A stretch of 64,000 nt of DNA from assembly GCA_022495995.1 (NCBI GenBank), contig JAFEMH010001471.1, positions 62,001 to 126,000 on the forward strand, in the 5' to 3' direction. This document shows, one piece after another, positions 54,369 through 64,000 of the stretch; position 1 is the first letter of the stretch; each line of letters begins with the position of its first letter. Under the pieces are notes generated by a model, which saw only the letters and a list, made by a program, of their open reading frames with translations, was not told where the DNA came from and made no database searches. The position numbers and the translations under genes were made by a program. Source of the DNA: Adenophora triphylla var. japonica (lineage: Eukaryota > Streptophyta > Magnoliopsida > Asterales > Campanulaceae).

Positions 54369-55515
54369 TGATATTGTGAAGATATCACAATATCTTCACA
54401 TTAAATTTGTATATATCTTTCCTAGTTGATATATCTAAATTAGGTAGTTAGAAAATATATAGTAGGAGATTATTGTAATTCCTTAGATTTAGGATATGAC
54501 TTGTTCTACAAGTGTAAGGTTTGTGTATAAATATAGGACTTATGTCATTGTAATTTCTTGAGATGAATAACATATATTATCATACTCTCTCCACAAAATT
54601 TAACATGGTATCACGGCCATCGATTTGGTGGCATGATTACCCAATTCGCGTACACAGCTAATTCCTAAAACCTAGGGTTCCGATTGTTGCTTTATCCCTT
54701 TGATTAAACCACCTTCACTATCCCTTGAAGAAACGCTTGTTGCTCATTCATGATGGATTAATTGTAACCGTCACGAGGTATTTTTTTTTGAGGGGGAAGT
54801 GACATGTTGTGAGACGGACATGGATGCTTCTTCACGGCACAAGATGTGCCCGACAAACGTGTTGAGGTAAGGGACATGAACTTGAAAGATGGCCAAAGAT
54901 CTTTCATCGCGACACATGTTGTGCGGGACAAACGCGTTGATACAAGGCGAAATTGAACCGGCGTTACCAAAAAGTGCAGCATGTCGGCGATAAAAGACAT
55001 GGCGGAAGAAGCCCATGAATGTTTATTCGCGGCACAGGATGTGCGCGACAAACGCGTTGAGGCAAGGGACCTATTTATGTCGACAAGAAATTGAGATCGA
55101 CGTTGCACGAAAAGCAACATGTCGGAGATACAAGAATAATCTAGCGTTACACAAAATGCAGCATGCATGTCAAAGAAAAAACAAACATTTTTTTTTAACG
55201 TTTTAATTTTTAGTTGGCAAATTGGATATCTATGATGTAGATCCTCCAACTTGAAGGGGGGGGAGTTGAGATATTGTGAAGATATCACAATATCTTCACA
55301 TATATTCATATTATATTTATATATATTTCCTAGTTGATATATCTAAATTAGATAGTTAGAGAAGATATAGTAGGAGATTATTGTAATTCATTAGATTTAG
55401 GATATGACTTGTTCTACAAGTTTAGGGTTTATGTATAAATATATAGTATTTATGTCATTGTAATTTCTTGAAACAAATAACATATAATATCATACGCTCT
55501 CCACAAAATTTAACA
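54369..55515 (+). mobile_element. Small non-autonomous LTR element (TRIM/LARD-like)
   Basis: Direct repeats of about 240 bp (54369-54605 and 55267-55515), TGATATTGTGAAG.../TGAGATATTG... to AAATTTAACA. The 5' copy is followed by TGGTATCACGGCC (PBS variant), the 3' copy preceded by GAAGGGGGGGGAGT (PPT, 55253-55266). The 660-bp interior has no pol; it holds repeated GACAAACGYGTTGAGGCAAG-type units (54850, 54930, 55040). The flanks GACTC and AGAAC do not match, so no TSD is evident. Confidence 0.75.
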
Positions 55516-56084
55516 AGAACAAACAATAACGGAGGGAGTTTTCATTTTTGCCAATGTTCCTTTATGGAATGTTGATTTTTTTTCTTTTTAAAGTTACTGA
55601 ACTCTCCTCTATCAAAAAGTGAACACTAACTTTCAAAACAGTTTTTTTTTTTTCCAAAGTAAAAAAAAGGATATAAATTAGGTACGGAGAAGTGTAAAAA
55701 AAAAAGAAAGAGAAGAAAAGAGGAAAGGGAAAGTAGAGTGCGATTAATGGTTAAGAAGATAGGGTTAAATGGGAACTGAAATCGGCTCAAATCGAAAACT
55801 GAACCGGCATTGAAACTGGCAATTTTGCGATTCGATTTTGGGTCCTTATTTCTCAAAATTGTGAACCAGTGGTTTTGAATTCGCGGGAACCGTGGAACCG
55901 AAACTAGCGGAACGGTTCAACATACGCTTTTTTGAATTTCCAAAAATCTTCTTTTAGTTTTTAACATATTCCGTTAATTTTTCTAAAAATATCCATTAAA
56001 ATATAACTTTTTTTTTTCATTTTTTACCCCAAACCCTTACATTCACAATAATTTCTGTTAAAATTTGACAGTCTCTATAAAAAA
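55516..56084. other. AT-rich intergenic DNA
   Basis: Poly-T and poly-A stretches; 55770-55920 has several GAACCG/CGGTTC half-motifs. No gene seen. Confidence 0.5.
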
Positions 56085-56086
56085 TA

Positions 56087-56799
56087 CTCCCTCCGTCTCG
56101 ATTTATCACTCCTAGGAAACTTTACGCGGAGATTAAGAAAAAGGTGTAGGTGGTGAAAATATTGTGAGGTCACCTGCAGCCATGACTTAACGTCATGGCA
56201 TATCCTCCGTGGCATTTGTGCCACTCCCCAACCATGAAGTCATGAAAAGTCATGAATGACTTTTAACAATTTGGAGTTGGCAGATGCCGTGCTTCACGGC
56301 GTGTTTCATTTTTTTTTTAGTTTAGACCAATTAGCGAGTGACACGTGTCATATTTTTGAAATTATTATAATTATTATTTTTTTTACAAAAATTGCAATTA
56401 ACATATAAAAAATAATAAAATAAAAGAATATTGAAAAACTACAATTATTAATTAAAAAGTAGGAGAGAGAAATTGATGACTTTTGTCATGAATAGAGATA
56501 AAATTGTTTGGAGTTGTGTTTTTAATAACTGATGACGTGGAGCTGAGGTGGAGGAGAGAGGGATGTAAATGAAGTGTTATGAGTAAAGATGCTCTGAGTA
56601 TGAAAAATTAAATAAGAGAGAGAATGAGTGGGAGAAATAGTAAGTTGATTGGTGTCATGAGTATAAAAGTAAAGTAGGAGAGAGAATCAGTGGGGGAATA
56701 GTAAAGATTTTTTATCATTTTAGGAATAAAGCAAGTAGAAACCTTAAACTGAGACGGACCAAAAAGGAAAGTAGAAACATTAAATCGAGACGGATGGAG
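56087..56799. mobile_element. Stowaway-like MITE with internal insertion
   Basis: Terminal inverted repeats CTCCCTCCGTCTCGATTTA (56087) and TAAATCGAGACGGATGGAG (ending 56799), flanked by TA (56085-56086, 56800-56801). At 713 bp it is long for this class. The middle (about 56175-56600) is unlike the outer parts and probably a second element. Confidence 0.8.
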
Positions 56800-57019
56800 T
56801 ATAACAATTTCTATCATTATGTTAATCTTCATCCGAAAAAAAAGAGAAACAGTATAAACCGTCAAAACTAGATAGACGGTCGTAAGCGAAATCGGGAACC
56901 GACATTCCACGGTCCGGATTCAATTCCTTTGTTCCCCAAAACTGGAAACTGGAACTGTTTGCCTATGTCTAGTTAGTTAAGATGAATATTGGGGTGTTTT
57001 TAAATTCCAGTTAACTTTA

Positions 57020-57430
57020 GGGTGTGCTCCCGAGTTTTTACGGAGAGAAAAGAAAGGAAAGGGAAGGAAAGGAAAGGGAAGGGAGGGGGAGGGAAGGAAA
57101 TTAATTTATTTTCTAGGTGCTCCCGAGTTGGGAGGGAAATAGAAGGAAAAAATATAAAATTATATTTGTGCCCTAATGAAATAAAATGAGAGATTATATT
57201 TAAGGAATAAAATAGAAAAATCAAACAAATTTCATTAACAACATTTCTTTTCTCCCATTTCCTCCCACATTTGAGAGAATTGAGTAGGAGGGAAATAAAA
57301 CCATTATTTCCTTTCCTTTCCTCTCAATTCCCTCCTAAAAAAAATTCTGAAGCACCGTTAAGGAAATCATTGTACATTTCCACCCTTTTCCTTCCCTTCC
57401 CCTCAATTTTTTTGACTCGGGAGCAGACCC
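57020..57430. mobile_element. Tourist/Harbinger-type MITE with TTA TSD
   Basis: Ends GGGTGTGCTCCCGAGT and ACTCGGGAGCAGACCC form a 16-bp inverted repeat with one mismatch. TTA flanks both sides (57017-57019 and 57431-57433). The inner sequence is GGAAAGG/CCTTTCC-rich and itself partly self-complementary. Confidence 0.85.
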
Positions 57431-57433
57431 TTA

Positions 57434-58367
57434 GGGGCCGTTTGGTTCGCAGTAATTGGCCATTCCATGGCGGAATGGAATGGTCAATTCCGTTGACTTC
57501 ATTCCTTCGCCGTGTTTGGTTCAAAATTTCCATTCCCCCGAAATGCTCAATTCCTTGGCTTGATGGAATTTGCCATTTCCTCCATATATGGAAGGAATGG
57601 TCAATTCCCTTGACAATGGAATGAAAAAATAAAAATTATGACCAAAATACCCCTACCTACCCCCCAATCCAGCCCCCACCCCCATCCAGCCCCCCCCACC
57701 CCCCCACGCGATTTTTTTTTTTGAATACCCCCTGCCCCACCCCCCACCCACCCCACCGCCCCACGAATTTTTTTTTTCATACCCCCTGCCCTACCCCCCC
57801 CCATCCAGCCCCCACCCCATCCCCCCCACCATGAATTTTTTTTTTATACCCCCTGCCCTACCCCCCATTCAGCCCCTATCCCCACCCCCACCCCCACCCC
57901 CACCCCCCACAATTTTTTTTTTTTGCATACCCCCATCCACCCCCCCACTCCCACGAATTTTTTTTATACCCCCTGTCCTATCCCCCACCCACCCCCCATC
58001 CCACAATTTTTTTTATACCCCCTGCCCTACCCCCTCCTCCCCATCCACCCCCACCTCCACCACCCCTCCTACACCCCACAATTTTTTTTTTTTTTGCATA
58101 CTCCCCGCCCGCCCTTCTCCCATCCACCCCAATTTTTTTTTTTTTAAAGAAGTATAAATTGGTCATTTTATATACTTTCATTCCATTCTTATAATTTATA
58201 TTTTCAAATCAATTATGATTTGTCAAGAAAATAAACGACAATTTCATTTCATTTCGTGTCAATCAAACAAAGGAATTTGACCAATTTTTTTCCATTCCAA
58301 TTCCTTCAAAAATTTAATTACATTGACCATTTATTCTTTCACTTTTTTTTTTCCACCAAACCAAAAT
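57434..58367. mobile_element. TIR element with GGGGCCGTTTGGTT end, diverged right end
   Basis: Begins right after the TTA of the preceding MITE with GGGGCCGTTTGGTTCG, a common Harbinger/hAT-type MITE end. The right end is only weakly complementary (CACCAAACCAAAATAAG, about 58352). Flanking inner parts are inverted relatives (GGAATGGAATGGTCAATTCC versus TTGACCAATTTTTTTCCATTCC). Confidence 0.5.
57645..58140. repeat. C-rich / poly-T alternating minisatellite
   Basis: About seven units of 55-80 bp: a C-run block (CCCCACCCCCATCCAGCCCC-like) alternating with 8-15 T and ATACCCCCTGCCCTACCCCCC. One strand is almost pure C and T. Glycine- or proline-rich readings are artefacts. Confidence 0.85.
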
Positions 58368-58379
58368 AAGAGCTGTAGC

Positions 58380-60668
<2,289 letters not shown>

Positions 60669-60803
60669 GTAATTCATCTCAAAGCTCTTTAAACTTGTGT
60701 GGATGTTCAAGCACAGCTGGAGAAGATGAAGAAGTATGGTACTGTTATCCGTGTTTTGGCTCATACACAGGTAATTCATCTCAAAGCTCTTTAAACTTGT
60801 GTG

Positions 60804-61367
60804 GGCATTAAAGTTCAATATTTGACATTTCATTATTACATCTTCAGATCAACTTCTCTCCACGGGTTTCCTTTTTTACCTAATGTTATGGCAATAGAGA
60901 TTTCTGCTTAATAACCGATCAAGTGTCCAATGTAAAATCGCCGTCTTATAGGCTCATTCAAATATGCATGAAACTAATAAGGCTAAATTAGTGTATTCTC
61001 ATTCAAATATTTTCCTTAATTAACTATTGTCCTCTCCTACTAAAATTAAGTAAACGGTTTAATTGCTTTCCTAATTTAATTACAATTATTGTTTTTTGAT
61101 TTTTATTTGTTTTCCTAATTTAATACGAAAATAAATTTGCTTAAAAATACGAATATAAAATAAAATATACGAGTACATAATACTCTCTCGATCCTAAGCC
61201 TCTAAAAATCAAAACAGAAAAAAGAACAGATGAAAACACAATCCTAATTCTTTCCAAATCCTTTAAAAAATCCTTTCAAAATACTAATCGGTCTTCCTTA
61301 TAAATAGGGTTTAGTCTAACACCACCCGATCATTACTCTATCCGAATCCCACAAAACTCAATAAGCA
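60804..61367 (+). other. AT-rich spacer with a TATA box before the RING pseudogene
   Basis: No exon seen. TATAAATAG at 61299-61307 lies about 60 bases before the RING-gene start and may be its old promoter. Confidence 0.4.
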
Positions 61368-62837
61368 TTGTCTATTTTTGATGATTACTGCAATGTTGAT
61401 CCCGTCGACGACTCCGTAATTCCCGCTACCGCTTCCATGTCAATCACCGATAACCACCAATTCTAAATCAAAATTAACGATGAGATTATTCACCTACTGC
61501 AAGATGAAGACGATGAAACCATAGTTGTTAAAGGCGAAAAGCGAGAGGCGGGCGATAGGTTCCTAGAAAAGGCGAATGGCGAGGCGGTTGAAAAGCGCCC
61601 GAAAGGCAAGCGAGGCGGTAAAATAGAACAAAAAAAGACTAGTACAATAATATATATGTAAAATATACTAAACAAAGCTTAAACATGTTAAGAACAAGAA
61701 TTTTGCATTAGATAAATGTCATAATTTCACATGTAATAGGAACTTAACACAATTAAAACATCCTAAAAGTGAGAATTCTTTGAAAAAAAAAACACATTTG
61801 ATATTCAAATCAGTAAACAAGTAGTCGTTTAAAAGCGTGAAAATAAGTGAATTCGAATATATAATTTCAAATGTATAATTCCATACCTATAGATGAATAT
61901 AAGATATAGTTAAAACTTCAAATGACAAAAAGAAACTCATAGTAAAGAGAAAAAAAACAAAGTAAATTAGTAAACATAATAAAATTTGCAAAACTCCCTT
62001 TAAAAATTAGACTAAAGCAAGCTTTCGATAGTGTTTTTGTCGCACTTTTTTGTCGTCGTTCTAATTCGTTATTTATCATTGTTTTCTTTTGATCGCTAGA
62101 GAGAAATTACAGATATTTTTCTTTCACATGCACGACACAAGCTATCTTTACCCCATATTTTCCCAAAAGAACGCATTTTAAGTTAAAATATTAAAACTAA
62201 AATTACAAAATGACCTAGTTAAACATTAAAAGGCGAACTCCTCACGTCTCTCGCCATAACCAAGAAAGGCATCACCTGGCCAAGAAGGCGCACAACAGCC
62301 CGCCACAAAACCAAAAGGCGGTCGACCCCTAAAGGCGCCAAAAAGGCGAGGCGGGCGAGAGAGGCGCTAGCCTTTCGCAACTATGGATGAAACCTGATTA
62401 TATGAGGATATAAATTGATACACGTGACATCGAAATATGTAAGGCAATTGATCATCTAATTGGAACTGAACCTCACACGTCTTGGTCTGTAACTTCCCAT
62501 CATTTATGCTGGGTCTGGTTACTCGGCCACGTTCAACCTATGATATCCTATCAAATCTATTCTTGCGCTCAACAAATGGCGTCGACCAATCAAAACGTGG
62601 GTCGCAGGCTACTCCTATATCCGTTTTCTTAAGTTATGTCTTTGATGATTATCAAGCAGAGCAATATGAGGCGGACGACTATTTTTGTAACGTGGCGGCA
62701 AGAGTCGGCGGTAGAAAGGTTATAGAAGGTGACAATGACGGACTTTGATTATGTAATTTGTTTGGAGCGGAAGGAAATTGGAATGGAAGCACAGAAGATA
62801 CAATGTGAGCATTATTTTCATTGAAGCTTCATTTTTA
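61368..62837 (+). pseudogene. RING-H2 protein pseudogene, split by a hAT element
   Basis: Likely an E3 ubiquitin ligase type gene. The start codon seems mutated to TTG (61368), followed by SIFDDYCNVDPVDDSVIPAT, a stop, and KINDEIIHLLQDEDDET, where the hAT element enters. After the element, frames are broken; DDYQAEQYEADDY is seen at about 62644. The RING reads YVICLERKEIGMEAQKIQCE then HYFH and a stop (62752-62820): the first zinc ligand Cys is Tyr and the distal half is degraded. An inverted relative lies at 63705-63985. Confidence 0.65.
61520..62385. mobile_element. hAT-type non-autonomous element with 8-bp TSD
   Basis: 866 bp. The ends CATAGTTGTTAAAGGC and GCCTTTCGCAACTATG are inverted repeats with two mismatches. 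The flanking GATGAAAC (61512-61519 and 62386-62393) is a perfect 8-bp duplication. Both subterminal regions are dense in GGCG/CGCC motifs (61535-61620 and 62230-62370), as expected for hAT transposase binding. No transposase ORF; the interior is AT-rich. Confidence 0.9.
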
Positions 62838-62918
62838 ATTGGCATCAATGCATTTTAATTTCTATGTTTTCCAACTCCAACATATATATACACATGTGTA
62901 TTTGAAACTTAATTTATA

Positions 62919-63194
62919 CTCCCTCCGTCCCGGTAATTGGTTCACCCTTTTGGGGTGGGCACGCAAATTAAGATAATTGGTGAGTGGAGAAAATGTTGTG
63001 AGTGTAATAGTAAAATAGGAGAGAGAATGAGTGGAGGAAATAGTAAATTTGAAAAATGTTGTGAGTGTAATAGTAAAATGGGAGAGAGAATGAGTGGGTG
63101 GAATAGTAAAGATTCTTTGCCATGTTAGGAAAGGTGAAGCTTTAAACGGGACCCGTTTTGGCAAAAAGTGAAGTTATTAATGGGACGGAGGGAG
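62919..63194. mobile_element. Stowaway-like MITE
   Basis: CTCCCTCCGTCCC / GGGACGGAGGGAG ends and TA flanks (62917-62918, 63195-63196). An internal direct repeat of about 60 bp (GTTGTGAGTGTAATAGTAAA, twice). Confidence 0.9.
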
Positions 63195-63269
63195 TATACA
63201 TTATATTGTGCCTATTATGATTATATATATACACACACACACACACACCCATACATGTGTATTTGCATA

Positions 63270-63544
63270 CTCCCTCCGTCCCCAACCTAAGTGCACACTT
63301 TCCATTTTGGGCGTCCCAAACCTACGTGCACATTTCCTAAAATGGAAAGGAATCTTTACTATTCCCTCCACTCATTCTCTCTCCTACATTATTTTAATAC
63401 TCACAACACCATTATAATTTACTATTCCCTCCACTCATTCTCTCTCCTATTTTATTTTCACACTCACAACACTTTCAATATAATACTCTCTCCTTAATTT
63501 ACGTGAAAAGTCAAACCGGGCATGTAGGTTGGGGACGGAGGGAG
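63270..63544. mobile_element. Stowaway-like MITE
   Basis: CTCCCTCCGTCCCCAACCTA and TAGGTTGGGGACGGAGGGAG are perfectly complementary 20-bp ends, with TA flanks (63268-63269, 63545-63546). It lies 75 bp from the previous one and is probably young, judging from its perfect ends. Confidence 0.93.
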
Positions 63545-63559
63545 TATACAATAAACCTA

Positions 63560-63560
<1 letters not shown>

Positions 63561-63621
<61 letters not shown>
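63561..63621. repeat. (TA)n microsatellite
   Basis: About 29 uninterrupted TA dinucleotides. Confidence 0.95.
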
Positions 63622-63626
<5 letters not shown>

Positions 63627-63704
63627 TGTGCCTATTAATGTAAATATAATATATATAGTATGTTAGCCGATTCCAAATTATTTTGATACTAAGGCTTTGT
63701 TGTT

Positions 63705-63985
63705 GTTGGAGTTGGAAACAGACAGAGAGAGGGAAAAATTGCTTACCCTAAGCCAATTAACAATGCAATCTCCATGAAATCAATGTTCACATTGTATCTT
63801 CTTTGCTTCCATACCAATCTCCATCCTCTTTAAACAATTTGCACAATCAACTTTCGATTTCTTCAATGTCACCTTCTCTAACCTTTCCACCGCCAACTCG
63901 CTTGCCATCATAGTTACAATATGGTCGTCCATCTCATATTGTTCCGCTTGATAATCATCAACGACGTAACTTAATTAAACGGACA
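63705..63985 (-). pseudogene. RING-H2 protein pseudogene, inverted copy
   Basis: Minus strand: VDDYQAEQYEMDDHIVTMMA, SELAVERLEKVTLKKSK, then VDCANCLKRMEIGMEAKKIQ, CEH, a stop and FHGDCIVNWLRVSN. Ligand spacing C-X2-C-X14-C-X-H-X2-H-X2-C fits RING-H2; the final Cys pair is missing and there is one stop in the finger. It is better preserved than the plus-strand copy (62640-62837). The 5' side continues to the window edge. Confidence 0.65.
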
Positions 63986-64000
63986 TTGCAGAGTACCTTG

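Noticed and set aside
57601..58181. Glycine- or proline-rich proteins on either strand
   Set aside because: Homopolymer/C-rich minisatellite; no codon-like constraint.

Overview
This is nuclear DNA of a flowering plant, probably a eudicot. The evidence is one intron-containing cytosolic ribosomal protein L3 (uL3) gene, several LTR retrotransposons of plant-specific lineages (Ty3/gypsy Tat/Ogre-like and Ty1/copia including a SIRE-like element), and many small MITE-type elements with plant-typical ends such as CTCCCTCCGTCCC. I see no bacterial, organellar, rRNA, tRNA or CRISPR content. The species cannot be named from the sequence.

Region 1 to 39.9 kb is a nest of Tat-lineage Ty3/gypsy elements, recognised by a tRNA-Arg-type primer binding site (TGGCGACTCCGCTGGGGA in the best copy), LTRs that start TGTAAGT, and a CHHC-type Gag zinc knuckle. 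I name four units. L1 (1 to 7958, minus) has its 5' LTR, PBS, leader and a broken gag, and runs off the left edge. A 174-bp integrase scrap (7959-8132) separates it from L2 (8133-11181, minus), which is only a 3' LTR and 3' region. M (11182-30175, minus, 19 kb) has both LTRs, a PBS, and degenerate gag and pol. R (30176-39893, plus) has a long open gag but no pol, with a 3' LTR of the L2 family. M and R each carry, on the strand opposite to gag/pol, two broken genes for plant mobile domain / DUF7745-like proteins in the same relative order. M has the best copies (14409-16977 and 17506-18930, plus). Between these genes and the 3' LTR lie element-specific tandem arrays (50 bp in M, 41 bp in L2, 20 bp in R) and copies of a recurring hairpin-forming module.

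Region 39.9 to 45.2 kb is a DUF7745-like gene scrap fused to a 3'-truncated, mutated Ty1/copia element (C1, minus). C1's LTR contains an array of GGGCGRTCGCCC palindromes. Region 45.2 to 53.5 kb is an almost complete SIRE-like copia element (C2, plus) with 770/771-bp LTRs, a perfect 5-bp target duplication (AACTT), pol without gag, and an extra ORF downstream of pol.

Region 53.5 to 64 kb is lower-density, AT-rich DNA. It holds a small non-autonomous LTR element, six or more MITE or TIR elements (two with TSDs diagnostic of Harbinger or hAT superfamilies), the 5' half of an RPL3 gene with a 102-bp tandem duplication at its third exon, and two degraded inverted copies of a RING-H2 protein gene, one split by the hAT element.

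The most interesting signal is regulatory. All the Tat-family LTRs have a CCG-N-N-CGG palindrome just upstream of their TATA box, and the same palindrome in the same short context (AATGNAGCCGTGCGGC) stands upstream of the antisense mobile-domain genes inside M. This suggests that element transcription and the captured antisense genes share control.
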